From Acetobacter aceti (GTDB lineage: Bacteria; Pseudomonadota; Alphaproteobacteria; Acetobacterales; Acetobacteraceae), in NCBI RefSeq assembly GCF_002005445.1, contig NZ_CP014692.1, forward strand, positions 2,666,001 to 2,730,000: DNA of 64,000 bases, in the 5' to 3' direction. Under the pieces are notes generated by a model, which worked only from the letters and a program-made list of their open reading frames with translations, had not been told where the DNA came from and ran no database searches. This document shows, in pieces, positions 1 through 8,711 of the stretch. How positions within the stretch are numbered: the first letter of the stretch is position 1; every line of letters begins with the position of its first letter. Both the position numbers and the translations under genes were made by a program.

Positions 1-573
1 GATGGTGCGCCTCAGCCGCAGCAGGTCAAGGTGTGGTTCACCGCCGAGGGGGCGAGAATGCGCATCGACGCTCCTGACGGCTCGGCATCCACCATTCTCA
101 ATCGTACCGCCCAGACGGTGACGATCCTGCTACACAAACAGCGTGTCTTCACCCAGCTCGAGCAGCGCGGCAGCGTGCGAAATCCGTTCCTGCTGGATGT
201 GTCCATGCAGTTCACGCGGCATGGCACCCGCACAATTGCCGGGATTCCCTGCACGGAATGGAGCATTGCCTCCGGACATGGTGACGCGACCGCCTGCGTG
301 ACGACTGATGGCCTGATACTGGCCGAAAACGGTGTGGATGCCGATGGCGCCAAAGGGCATCTGTCCGCAGAATCCGTTTCCTATGAAACCATTCCGGCTT
401 CCGACTTTGCTCCCCCGTCCGACTATCAGGAGGTCCATCATCATCGTGTCGCGGGCCAGAATGGCGCAGCCACCCTTTCTACCGGCCCGGTAACGGGATC
501 TTCCCCAGCCGGCGACGCTGTCGCGACCCCGGCTCCGGCCTCATCCAGCGAGCCGGATTCCGGACATCCCTGA
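1..573 (+). CDS. secreted/periplasmic protein resembling DUF4412 (5' partial)
   Basis: The frame is open from the first base of the window, so the true start lies upstream and any signal peptide is not visible. The visible part is 190 residues. It begins in a beta-rich region (pattern of short strands ending RIDAPDG and ILLHKQRVF), has a core CTEW...ACVTTDGLIL segment with two cysteines, and ends in a low-complexity Ala/Ser/Pro tail. The layout resembles DUF4412-type periplasmic proteins, but this is a pattern judgement. It lies 10 bases upstream of a related gene on the same strand, and the two share the CTxW / AC-x-T-x-DG / A-x-SV pattern, which suggests an old tandem duplication. Function unknown. 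Confidence 0.7.
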   Translation, partial: DGAPQPQQVKVWFTAEGARMRIDAPDGSASTILNRTAQTVTILLHKQRVFTQLEQRGSVRNPFLLDVSMQFTRHGTRTIAGIPCTEWSIASGHGDATACVTTDGLILAENGVDADGAKGHLSAESVSYETIPASDFAPPSDYQEVHHHRVAGQNGAATLSTGPVTGSSPAGDAVATPAPASSSEPDSGHP

Positions 574-583
574 GACAGCAGCC

Positions 584-1189
584 ATGAAAAAACGGACATT
601 TCGGCGTGCTTCGCTCCTGTTGCTGGCGCTCCCTCTGACCACGCTGTTTTCCGCCTGTGAAATCCGTGTAGAGGATGCAGTCGCAGCCACCAGCGGACCT
701 TATGTCACGCCCTCCGTGGATGTGGCCGTGCATTACGAAATGATATCGCCACAAAGTCCGGCACCCGTGCATCAGGACATGCACTGGCAGGTCGCGTCCC
801 TGCGGCAGCGGATCGATCCTGAAAACGCCACTGTCTATATGGTGACATCCTGGCGTGACCACACCCTGAACGTCGTGGATACGCTCGGACACCGGCGGAG
901 CGTCATGCCTGCTCCCGGAGCAGTGCTCACGCCACCGGGTCAGATCGCACCCGGATCATTCAAAAAACTTGGAACAGACATGGTCAGTGGCCAGTTCTGC
1001 ACGATCTGGCGCACGACCGATCAGGACGGGCATGAAAGCGACGCCTGTTACACTGAGGATGGCATTCTTCTTCAGGTGAAGCAGCAGGGGCGCATTCTGG
1101 TCAGGGCGCTCTCCGTTGAACGGGTTCCTCAACCGGATACTCTTTTCGCCATTCCGGAGACTTATTCGGTGGTCGCTCCAGCCCGCTGA
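584..1189 (+). CDS. putative lipoprotein related to the preceding gene
   Basis: 201 residues. The N-terminus has the charged start MKKRTFRR, a hydrophobic stretch and a lipobox-like LFSAC, so the mature protein is probably lipid-anchored at Cys25. The C-terminal half repeats the signature of the upstream gene: CTIW, then DACYTEDGILL, then a strand with ALSVE and a terminal P-x4-F-x2-P-x-Y-x-V. The two conserved cysteines could form a disulfide. The ATG follows the upstream stop by 10 bases, so the pair is probably cotranscribed. Its 3' end slightly overlaps the convergent acyltransferase frame. No enzymatic motif is visible; function unknown. Confidence 0.75.
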   Translation: MKKRTFRRASLLLLALPLTTLFSACEIRVEDAVAATSGPYVTPSVDVAVHYEMISPQSPAPVHQDMHWQVASLRQRIDPENATVYMVTSWRDHTLNVVDTLGHRRSVMPAPGAVLTPPGQIAPGSFKKLGTDMVSGQFCTIWRTTDQDGHESDACYTEDGILLQVKQQGRILVRALSVERVPQPDTLFAIPETYSVVAPAR

Positions 1190-1761
1190 ATGGAAGGAAA
1201 CGGTGACGGCACGCGCTCAGCCGCTCGTCCCTTTCTGTGCTCAGGCTTCCCTTTCGGCAGGTCGCGTATTCTGCGGGCTGGTGAACCGACATACAGGCCA
1301 TCCGGGTCCGTGCTTGTCGATACCAGCGTCCCCGCCCCGATCACACAGCCCTGCCGGATTGTGACGCCCGGCAGGATGGTGACATTCACCCCGATCCAGC
1401 AACCGTCTTCAATGACCACATCGCCGAGTAAAGCCTCCATAGTGCAGCGCTGCTTGCTCGGGCCGATTTGATGGGTGGCGGTCACAACCGAGAAAAACTG
1501 TCCGATGCGCACATTCTCGCCGATGATCAGTCTTGCCGCCCCATCAAAAAAGAACCCGACGTTGATGAAGCTTTCCTTGCCCATGACAAGACTGGAAGAG
1601 CGCAGACGGCAACCCGACCAGATGCAGGCTGAAGGGTCAAGATTTGCGCCAAGCACATTCAGCAAACGAGTCCGCACAAAGGCAGGAATCAGTTCACTGC
1701 CAACAGTTGCAAGGCAGACCCTGCGAGCATAACGTGTAAGGATATTATCAAAAAAGGCCAT
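1162..1761 (-). CDS. hexapeptide-repeat (left-handed beta-helix) acyltransferase
   Basis: About 199 residues from the ATG at 1761, which has a GAGGGG ribosome binding site just upstream; a TTG at 1791 would add ten residues. The middle carries imperfect hexapeptide repeats (INVGFFF, IGENVRIG, VVIEDGCWIGVNVTILPGVTI, GCVIGAGTLV) typical of maltose/nodulation/colanic-acid O-acetyltransferases, with the conserved ATHQIGP loop and the SPARRIRDLP ending. It probably transfers an acetyl group from acetyl-CoA to a sugar hydroxyl. The acceptor cannot be read from sequence; surface polysaccharide is a reasonable guess. It is monocistronic, converges on the lipoprotein gene, and sits beside an AT-rich gap. 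Confidence 0.85.
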   Translation of the reverse strand: MAFFDNILTRYARRVCLATVGSELIPAFVRTRLLNVLGANLDPSACIWSGCRLRSSSLVMGKESFINVGFFFDGAARLIIGENVRIGQFFSVVTATHQIGPSKQRCTMEALLGDVVIEDGCWIGVNVTILPGVTIRQGCVIGAGTLVSTSTDPDGLYVGSPARRIRDLPKGKPEHRKGRAAERVPSPFPSIQRAGATTE

Positions 1762-2222
1762 TGGCCCCTCACTGTTTAATATCACCGACAAAACAGGTAA
1801 TCACCCGCCATTCTATTCCCTGAAACGAATTACACAAAAAAACAACAAAAAACAATTTCATAATTCATGACTTATTTTAAAAAATAATACTGTTTATAAT
1901 TTTAGACTGAGTTACTTCTGTTTTTCGTTTCATTTTACCGTTTATTACACACCATCAAATATATCCACTCAATCAATTTTAAAAATATCGATTTCCTTCT
2001 TTTATACCCTACCCATAGATACAACCCGACTTTTCAAAGCCTATGGCCACGGCTACAGAAGGTTTTTGCTTATCAGCACAACGATACCATTGAGTAGAAT
2101 GATCAGAAACGTCAGGTCTTTCGCACATGGGCCACGCATGGTCGCGCACAGGATGCCCACTCTGAATTCGACACGCTTCCCCGAAGAACTGCTGCGAAAC
2201 CAGGCATCATGATCTGGAGAAG
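1762..2222. other. AT-rich intergenic region
   Basis: Strongly AT-rich between 1800 and 2040, unlike the flanking genes, with A/T runs and a small AT palindrome near 1871-1886 (TTATTTT, AA, AAAATAA). From about 2040 composition returns to normal. A 37-codon frame at 2099-2212 ends just before the RND pump gene but lacks family features. It must hold the promoters of the divergent acyltransferase and pump genes. No RNA gene was recognised. Confidence 0.6.
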
Positions 2223-5200
2223 ATGACAGTGAATCTGTGCGCTGTCTTTATCCGTCGTCCTGTCGCAACCACTCTTCTGGCTCTGGCGATGGTGTTTGCC
2301 GGGGTACTGTCTTACCGCGTCATGCCGGTCGCCGATCTTCCGGACATTTCCGTTCCCGTCATCTATGTCATCGCCAGCCAGCAGGGCAGCTCCCCTCAGC
2401 AGATGGCCAGCGCCGTGACGACCCCTCTGGAACGTCGCCTCGGAAGCATTGCCGGACTGACCCAGATGACCTCCGACACCACGGACCGATCATCCTTCAT
2501 CCTGCTGTTCTTCGACGACCATCGAAATGTAGATGGCGCCGCCCGTGATGTCCAGGCCGCTCTTCAGGCGGCTCGACAGGACATGCCGAACACACTGATC
2601 GATACGCCGCAATATTACAAGGCCAATCCTTCCGACAATCCGATCATGGTCGCCGTGCTGACATCTGACACGCGGCCTCTCACTGAACTCCGCGACCTCT
2701 CGGAAACAAGACTGCTTCCGCAACTGGCTGGCATTCACGGCGTCGGATGGGTGCAGCCTGAAGGCGCCGCCAAACCCGCCGTGCGCGTCGAGATGAACCC
2801 CTATCTGCTCTACCATTACGGTATCGGGTTCGAGGATATCCGCTCCGCTCTCGCGTCCGCCAACGCCAACACGCCCAAGGGCTTTCTGGATATCGGCACG
2901 CAGCGCCTGATGCTGACCACAAACGATCAGGCCCGGAAAGCCGAACAATATCGTGACCTCATCGTCGGCTACCGCAATGAGCGTCCCGTCCGCCTGTCCA
3001 GCGTGGCGACAGTACGTGACGGTCCGCAGAATGAACGCGAGGCAGCGTGGTTCAATGGCAAGCCAGCCGTGATGGCGATCATCCGGCCGCAGCCCGGCGC
3101 AAATGTCATTGAAGTCACCGACGCCATCCGTGCACACGCCCCCAAAATTCAGAGCGTACTTCCCGGAGATGTCAAACTTACCCTGGTCAATGACATGTCC
3201 CGGTCAATCCGTGCAGCGCTCACAGACACCCAGCTCACCCTGCTGATTTCAGTCGTTCTGGTCGTGCTCGTGGTGCTCGCATTTCTTCGTTCCTGGCGCT
3301 CAACCCTGATACCGGCGGTCACAGTGCCGGTGTCACTGGCGGGCTCCCTGGCAGCGATGCACCAACTGCATTTCTCGCTGGACACGCTTTCCCTCATGGC
3401 CCTGACCATCGCCACGGGATTTGTGGTGGATGATGCGATTGTTGTTGTCGAAAATATCGCCCGTCATATGGAAGACGGCATGGATCGCATGGAAGCGTCC
3501 CTGCTTGGCTCACGGGAAATCGGCTTTACCGTGGTGTCGATCACCATCTCGCTGATCGCGGTCTTTCTGCCCCTGCTCCTGCTCTCGGGAATTGCGGGTA
3601 AAATCTTTTTCGAATTTGCCATGACGCTGACAACCGCTGTGGCCATTTCGCTCTTTCTGTCCCTCTCGCTGACACCGATGATGTGCGCGTATCTGCTTGA
3701 AGTTCACCATGGGGAAACACCAGCCGGGAACACTGGGTGGTCACGCCGGATGCACCATCTGTTTGATGGTGTTGAAGTCATCCTGAACAGCCTGCTGCAT
3801 TTCTACATGCGGTCGCTGGATGTCGCCCTTCGTCATCGCTGGCTGGTGCTGGCCTCCCTGCCGGTCAGTCTGGTCATCACTGTCGCCGTTGTTGTTTTCA
3901 TGCCGAAAACAATCCTGCCCCCGGAAGACATCGCTCTCGTTTCCGCCTATCTGAGCACGGATCAGACAAGTTCGTTTCAGGCCGTATCCGACAAGACCCG
4001 CCGCGTCGCCAACACGATGATGCATGATCCGCAAGTGACATCCGTTGTGGCATTTACAGGTGATGACGCGGCGAATGAAGCGTCGGCCTTTGCCTCGCTC
4101 ACGGACAAATCCACACGACCCGACACACCGGAAGCCATAGCCAAACGAATACAGTCAAAGGTGGCGAACATTGCCGGTCTGGACGCGCATATTTCCAACT
4201 CAGGCGATGTGAATGGTGGAGGCTCCCGCCAGCAGACAGGAAACTACACCTATGTTTTCCGAAGCGAAGCCGTCGATGACCTGACAACATGGGTTCCACG
4301 TCTCAGTGAAGCCCTGCGCCACAGCAGCATCATCTCCGACGTCAACACCAATATCCACAACAACGGCGCATCGTTGCATGTAGACATTCGCCGTGACGTC
4401 GCCGCACGTTATCTTGTGACACCCCAGTTGATCGGGAACGCCCTGTTCGACGCTTTCGGCCAGCGCACGGCATCGAATATTTCCACATCGCTGACGACCT
4501 ATTACGTCGTGATGGAAGCCGCCCAAGTCTATCGGGAAAATCCAGAAATGCTGAAAACGCTCTGGGTTTCGACGGCTGGCGGGACAGCTGGCGGTGGAAC
4601 CGTCTCGAACTCGATCCGTGTACCCCGTTCAACAGATTCCAGAGAAGCAGCCTTAAATCGTCTGTCTTTCCGCAACCAGATTGCCAACCGTCTGGCCGGG
4701 GGCGCCGGGGCGTCCAACGGTTCAGCGGTGTCGTCATCGGCCGAAACCATGGTGCCGCTGATCTCGGTGGCTGACCTCGTTACGCGCCCTACTTCCCTCC
4801 AGGTCAGTCATGAAGACAACTTTGTCTCCGGCTCAATCTCGTTCAATCTTCCTTCCGGCAAAGGGCTTACGGATGCTGAAGCGGAAATAAAGCGGGTAGG
4901 TGAAGCCATCCACATGCCCGACACCATTCGCGGGAGTTTTACAGGGCGCGCAGGCGATTTCAAGAAAGCGCTGGTCAATGAAGTTCTGGTGTTTTTGGCC
5001 GCTCTCGTCACCATGTATGTCACTCTGGGAATACTGTATGAAAGCTACATACATCCTCTGACCATCCTCTCCACACTGCCGTCCGCTGCCGTTGGGGCTG
5101 TGGTTGCGTTGTGGCTGTCGGGGCAGTCCTTTTCTCTGATCGCCATGATCGGGGTGATCCTGCTGGTGGGCATCGTCAAGAAAAACGCAATCCTGATGAT

Positions 5201-5519
5201 CGATTTTGCGCTCCATGCAGAGCGGCAGCAGAATATGCAACCTTCCGAGGCCATACGCGCGGCTTGTCTGACACGCTTTCGTCCCATCCTGATGACCACA
5301 CTGGCGGCGGCACTTGGAGCCCTTCCTCTTATTCTGGGAAATGGTTACGGAGCCGAGTTACGCCGCCCACTTGGAATTGCCGTCGTCGGCGGCCTTGCAA
5401 TGAGTCAGCTACTCACTCTTTATTCAACGCCAGCGGTCTACCTGTTGATGATCACAACGGGACAGTGGTTGCGGACCAGAGGGCGCCGACTACGAAAAAA
5501 GCTCCGAAAACACGCATAA
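2223..5519 (+). CDS. RND (HAE1/AcrB-MdtBC type) multidrug efflux transporter
   Basis: 1098 residues, slightly longer than AcrB. The ATG follows a GGAGA ribosome binding site. The N-terminus (FIRRPVATTLLALAMVF) is a canonical first RND membrane helix. TM4 carries the proton-relay Asp pair (FVVDDAIVVVEN) and TM10 the conserved Lys region (GIVKKNAILMIDFAL). It should be a trimeric inner-membrane proton antiporter working with a periplasmic adaptor and an outer-membrane channel. Neither partner is next to it, so it is an orphan pump here. An unusual Gly/Ser/Ala-rich insert of roughly 60 residues occurs around residues 785-840, inside the second porter region before MVPLISVADL. Substrate unknown. 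Confidence 0.93.
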   Translation: MTVNLCAVFIRRPVATTLLALAMVFAGVLSYRVMPVADLPDISVPVIYVIASQQGSSPQQMASAVTTPLERRLGSIAGLTQMTSDTTDRSSFILLFFDDHRNVDGAARDVQAALQAARQDMPNTLIDTPQYYKANPSDNPIMVAVLTSDTRPLTELRDLSETRLLPQLAGIHGVGWVQPEGAAKPAVRVEMNPYLLYHYGIGFEDIRSALASANANTPKGFLDIGTQRLMLTTNDQARKAEQYRDLIVGYRNERPVRLSSVATVRDGPQNEREAAWFNGKPAVMAIIRPQPGANVIEVTDAIRAHAPKIQSVLPGDVKLTLVNDMSRSIRAALTDTQLTLLISVVLVVLVVLAFLRSWRSTLIPAVTVPVSLAGSLAAMHQLHFSLDTLSLMALTIATGFVVDDAIVVVENIARHMEDGMDRMEASLLGSREIGFTVVSITISLIAVFLPLLLLSGIAGKIFFEFAMTLTTAVAISLFLSLSLTPMMCAYLLEVHHGETPAGNTGWSRRMHHLFDGVEVILNSLLHFYMRSLDVALRHRWLVLASLPVSLVITVAVVVFMPKTILPPEDIALVSAYLSTDQTSSFQAVSDKTRRVANTMMHDPQVTSVVAFTGDDAANEASAFASLTDKSTRPDTPEAIAKRIQSKVANIAGLDAHISNSGDVNGGGSRQQTGNYTYVFRSEAVDDLTTWVPRLSEALRHSSIISDVNTNIHNNGASLHVDIRRDVAARYLVTPQLIGNALFDAFGQRTASNISTSLTTYYVVMEAAQVYRENPEMLKTLWVSTAGGTAGGGTVSNSIRVPRSTDSREAALNRLSFRNQIANRLAGGAGASNGSAVSSSAETMVPLISVADLVTRPTSLQVSHEDNFVSGSISFNLPSGKGLTDAEAEIKRVGEAIHMPDTIRGSFTGRAGDFKKALVNEVLVFLAALVTMYVTLGILYESYIHPLTILSTLPSAAVGAVVALWLSGQSFSLIAMIGVILLVGIVKKNAILMIDFALHAERQQNMQPSEAIRAACLTRFRPILMTTLAAALGALPLILGNGYGAELRRPLGIAVVGGLAMSQLLTLYSTPAVYLLMITTGQWLRTRGRRLRKKLRKHA

Positions 5520-5981
5520 AATAACGCATTAACGAGACATCTTTGCGCAAAACCACTATAAATCCTGCATGTGAGAGGTTTTCAATTACAAGAGAATGTC
5601 CAAATGAGGTTTTTCAGGAAAACCCGATAAGTGTCACCATTGCTTTCAAAACAACGGTCTTCAGTTTTTCATCAGCAGGTCATTGCAAAACAAGGTACCG
5701 CGAAAGGCAGTCAGACCGAGAAAATCACGATTTGATACATTTTCGAAAAGCCATTTTCATACCACAAATAATGACAAGCCATTCCATATGTTTCCTGCAT
5801 GCGGCACTGAATCGTCAGCATTTCACGTTACTGGCACGCTCACAGTTTATTACGAAACAGTCACATTCAGGATAGTATTGCTTTTCTGACCGACATGCTA
5901 GATTTTCAGGCATCGACTGTATTTATGGATATCTATGGTCGATATTGCATAGTTTTAACAGACGTTTCAGGGAACAGTTTG
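5520..5981. other. intergenic region without a convincing gene
   Basis: About 460 bases of moderately AT-rich sequence. Open frames here (for example 5543-5875 on the + strand) have low-complexity, non-family-like translations and no good ribosome binding site, so they are not called. It should contain the promoter of the small peptide gene at 5982. No hairpin of note was seen. Confidence 0.5.
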
Positions 5982-6110
5982 ATGGCCAAGAATGACTGCA
6001 AAACAGGTGGCTGCGCTCCGGCAAAAAAAGGCTGCTGCAGCCTTAAGAAAATTGCCGGCGCCGTGATCGTAGCCGGAATCATCGGATTTTTGTGGAAAAA
6101 ATTCAAGTAA
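5982..6110 (+). CDS. 42-residue Cys-rich membrane peptide
   Basis: The ATG at 5982 has an AGGGA ribosome binding site eight bases upstream, preferred over a longer frame starting at 5895. The peptide has a polar N-terminal third with four cysteines (one in NDCKTGGC as a pair, then KKGCC), a single hydrophobic helix (IAGAVIVAGIIGF) and a basic C-terminus (WKKFK). A perfect-stem terminator follows 14 bases after the stop, which supports a real monocistronic unit. The Cys cluster could bind metal or be oxidised; the TM plus basic tail suggests an inner-membrane peptide. No family is recognised. It could instead be a toxin-like or assembly-factor small protein. Confidence 0.65.
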   Translation: MAKNDCKTGGCAPAKKGCCSLKKIAGAVIVAGIIGFLWKKFK

Positions 6111-6124
6111 TCGAAAAGTGCATA

Positions 6125-6151
6125 ATGCCCGAAATCCATTTCGGGCATTTT
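6125..6151 (+). terminator. Rho-independent-type terminator after the small peptide gene
   Basis: An 11-bp perfect stem (ATGCCCGAAAT / ATTTCGGGCAT) with a 2-base loop is followed by TTTT. It begins 14 bases after the stop of the 42-residue peptide gene. Confidence 0.75.
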
Positions 6152-6173
6152 CACCCCCTTAAATACACAGATT

Positions 6174-6215
6174 CCAAAAAGATATATTATATGCAATTGA
6201 AATATATCTTTTTGG
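6174..6215. repeat. perfect 15-bp inverted repeat in AT-rich DNA
   Basis: CCAAAAAGATATATT at 6174-6188 is exactly reverse-complemented at 6201-6215, with a 12-base spacer. It lies about 25 bases past the terminator of the small peptide gene and 500 bases before the MucR gene. It could be a hairpin, a cruciform-prone operator, or an element remnant. Confidence 0.8.
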
Positions 6216-6729
6216 ATAAAGGCGCATTCTACAAGTAAATACATATATATTATATCGAAATAAGCATGAAATCTTATCCTAAAAGTTAAAACAAGATCAG
6301 ATTCAAGATAAATCATCAAATATAAATGCAAGACAATTCAAAAATAATATTTAATTTTACTAAATAACAATAAAATAAAATTATATACATCAGGACTGTT
6401 TACATAAAAACACCCCCAAATCAAACATTTAAATAAATTTTAGAAACCTCATGGTAATGTTAGAAAAACCCGAACCACTCTTCGCTTCCCACGCCTTTCT
6501 TTTCTGTCTCTTCAAGAAAAGGCGCCTTGTCATCCTCCTTATCCGGACGAAAATCAGAGGAAATTTCTACTTTATCCCCCCTACATTAAAGAACTTGCTG
6601 CATATAATATAACCGGCAGGTCTTGCACTAGGAAGCATACTTCATTATTTCAACAAACAGAGCCGAATGGTTCCACTTGGTTTTCCGTAAATGTGCGCTG
6701 AATTGTTTTAAATTGTAACGGAGTTTTTT
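6216..6729. other. long AT-rich leader upstream of mucR
   Basis: Over 500 bases that are very AT-rich up to about 6470, with runs of A/T, then more mixed. No frame with protein-like composition was found on either strand. MucR/Ros proteins are known to bind AT-rich targets, so autoregulation in this stretch is plausible but is inference. Confidence 0.5.
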
Positions 6730-7197
6730 ATGTCTGAAAATAAACCTCTCTCCCCTCTTCTCGAACTGACAGCGCAAATCGTTTCGGCTCATGTTTCAAA
6801 TAATTCTGCTCCGGCAGAAACACTGCCGAGCCTGATCCGTGACGTGTTTACAGCTCTCGAAACGGCCGGTCAGGCAACGCCTGAGCCTGAGAAGCTGCAA
6901 CCCGCCGTCCCCGTGAAGCGTTCTGTCTTTCCTGACTACATTGTCTGCCTGGAAGACGGTAAGAAGCTGAAAATGCTGAAGCGCCATCTGCAGAGCGCCT
7001 ATGGCATGACACCTGAGCAGTACCGTGAGCGTTGGGGTCTGCCCACAGACTATCCCATGGTCGCTCCGAACTATGCCGAGCGCCGTTCAACTCTGGCTCG
7101 TGAAATTGGTCTTGGCCGCAAGATCAGCGCAACCACCAGCGTTTCTTCGGACAGCGAAGAGGTCGCACCGCGTCGTCGTGGTCGCAAGGCTCAGTAA
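6730..7197 (+). CDS. mucR: MucR/Ros family transcriptional regulator
   Basis: 155 residues, ATG after a CGGAG site. The N-terminal third is variable. Residues roughly 64-130 hold the Ros/MucR domain (FPDYIVCLEDGKKLKMLKRH, then TPEQYRERWGLP, DYPMVAPNYAERRS and GLGRK). The tail is basic (PRRRGRKAQ). In Ros the zinc ligands are two Cys and two His; here the second Cys is Asp (CLED) and the residues where the final His would sit are Ala-Tyr (HLQSAYG), so zinc binding as in Ros looks unlikely. Family members regulate exopolysaccharide, motility and surface genes and bind AT-rich DNA. Monocistronic, behind a long AT-rich leader. Confidence 0.9.
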   Translation: MSENKPLSPLLELTAQIVSAHVSNNSAPAETLPSLIRDVFTALETAGQATPEPEKLQPAVPVKRSVFPDYIVCLEDGKKLKMLKRHLQSAYGMTPEQYRERWGLPTDYPMVAPNYAERRSTLAREIGLGRKISATTSVSSDSEEVAPRRRGRKAQ

Positions 7198-7300
7198 ATC
7201 TGCCACATCGGCATGGTTCATTTCTCCGGGACCATGCCGAATATTTCTTCATGGAAACACTTTTCCATGAACCTTTGCTGTTGTGCTGGAATAAACTGTA

Positions 7301-8269
7301 ATGAGTTCAGGCGTTGATGAAACTGTGGCGCACTCTGTCCAGAAGCGGAGACTGCGTCGCTGGCGAATTGGCGCAATCGCAGCTGTTGCCGTCTCGGTCC
7401 TGATTGCCGGACGTTATGGTCAGCAGCAGTCCGGCAACTGGCGCAGCGTGGCAACAGCAAAAACGCCCCACCTCGTACAGTTAAAAATACACGGCATGAT
7501 CGGTTCCGATGTCTCACGCTGGACAAAAGCCCTTGCTGACGCACGTAAAGATACGAACGTCAAAGGCCTTCTGCTCGACATTGACAGTCCCGGCGGGGCT
7601 GTGACCGGCGGTGAAGAACTGCATGATGCCGTAGAACAATTTGCTCGCAGCAAACCGGTAGTCACCACCATGGGTGGAATGGGCGCTTCTGCTGGCTATA
7701 TGATCGCGTTACCGTCCAAACGTATTTTTGCCGAGCGAAGCACCCTGACCGGCTCCATCGGCGTATTGATGGAAGCACCGGAATTCTCCGGAATTCTTGG
7801 TAAAATTGGCATCAATGTTCAGGAACTGGTCTCCGGCCCGCTGAAAGGGCAGCCTTCTCTCACCAAACCGATTTCTCCTGAAGGTCGCGCAATGCTTCAG
7901 GGCGTGGTGAGCAATCTTTACGACCAGTTTGTTACAATGGTTGTTACGGGCCGCCATTTGTCTGAAGAGAAAGTGCGCTCCCTTGCCGATGGCCGTCCCT
8001 ATACGGGCGAGCAGGCGCTGAAGGTCGGACTGATCGACAGTATAGGTGGACACGAGGAGGCGCGTCTCTGGCTGAACAAAGCCTCCGGCCTGCCCGGTTA
8101 CCCGAAAATCGTCACGATTGGCGAAGAGCATAAGGCCTTCAGTTTGAAACGGCGCATCTTTGGATGGTTTGGCGGTCAGCTAACGTCATGGCTTGGCCTT
8201 GATGCGGACATTTTTCTGCCTCAGACGCATGAAGCTATTGACGGCGCAGTTTCGATCTGGAAACCTTAG
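7301..8269 (+). CDS. sppA: S49 family signal peptide peptidase (SppA, short form)
   Basis: 322 residues, the short form with one S49 domain. One N-terminal membrane helix (about residues 22-37) anchors it with the catalytic domain outside the cytoplasm. The oligomerisation/active-site motifs are present: LLLDIDSPGG near 91, the nucleophile Ser130 in MGASAGYMIA, and Lys182 in SGPLKGQPS, 52 residues later as in the Ser/Lys dyad of short SppA enzymes. It degrades cleaved signal peptides in the membrane. ihfB begins 18 bases downstream, so the two are probably one transcript. Confidence 0.92.
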   Translation: MSSGVDETVAHSVQKRRLRRWRIGAIAAVAVSVLIAGRYGQQQSGNWRSVATAKTPHLVQLKIHGMIGSDVSRWTKALADARKDTNVKGLLLDIDSPGGAVTGGEELHDAVEQFARSKPVVTTMGGMGASAGYMIALPSKRIFAERSTLTGSIGVLMEAPEFSGILGKIGINVQELVSGPLKGQPSLTKPISPEGRAMLQGVVSNLYDQFVTMVVTGRHLSEEKVRSLADGRPYTGEQALKVGLIDSIGGHEEARLWLNKASGLPGYPKIVTIGEEHKAFSLKRRIFGWFGGQLTSWLGLDADIFLPQTHEAIDGAVSIWKP

Positions 8270-8287
8270 TCCTCGGCGGGAGGCGAG

Positions 8288-8584
8288 ATGACCAGATCCG
8301 AGCTTGTCGCTGAAATAGCAGCGGCGAATCCTCATCTTTTACTCAAGGACGTTGAATTAATCGTTCATACGATTTTCGACGAACTGACAAGTGCGCTTGC
8401 ACGCGGAGATCGTGTAGAACTCCGCGGTTTCGGAGCTTTTACCGTCAAGAAACGGGAAGCCAGAGCGGGGCGCAATCCACGCACTGGAGAATCCGTTTCT
8501 GTGGATGAGAAAGTCGTGCCTTTTTTCAAGGCTGGCAAAGAGCTGCGAGAGCGTGTCAACGGAGCAACGCCACAAGACGAATAG
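8288..8584 (+). CDS. ihfB: integration host factor subunit beta
   Basis: 98 residues, the normal HU/IHF size. It starts [12 protein letters not shown], typical of IHF-beta, and carries the DNA-bending arm region with GRNPRTGE, whose Pro intercalates into the minor groove in this family, and the conserved ELRGFGAF. It pairs with IHF-alpha (not in this window) to bend DNA at specific sites in transcription, recombination and replication. A GGAGGCG ribosome binding site lies between the sppA stop and this ATG, consistent with cotranscription with sppA, an arrangement also seen elsewhere in alphaproteobacteria. Confidence 0.95.
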   Translation: MTRSELVAEIAAANPHLLLKDVELIVHTIFDELTSALARGDRVELRGFGAFTVKKREARAGRNPRTGESVSVDEKVVPFFKAGKELRERVNGATPQDE

Positions 8585-8711
8585 CCGCGTCATAGCGTCT
8601 CATGCAGATTAACGCCCTCACCCCACATGCCTTGTGCGTGCTTCTGATATACTGTTAGAACTGATCTTATTGCACGGTCAGATTTCGACGGCCGTTTTTC
8701 CGGGCGCTGTT

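Noticed and set aside
2099..2212. 37-codon frame just upstream of the RND gene, first considered as a remnant of an adaptor protein
   Set aside because: The translation shows no adaptor features and no ribosome binding site; a frame of this size is expected by chance.
5543..5875. 110-codon open frame on the + strand
   Set aside because: Translation lacks any domain-like pattern, lies in AT-rich DNA and has no plausible ribosome binding site.
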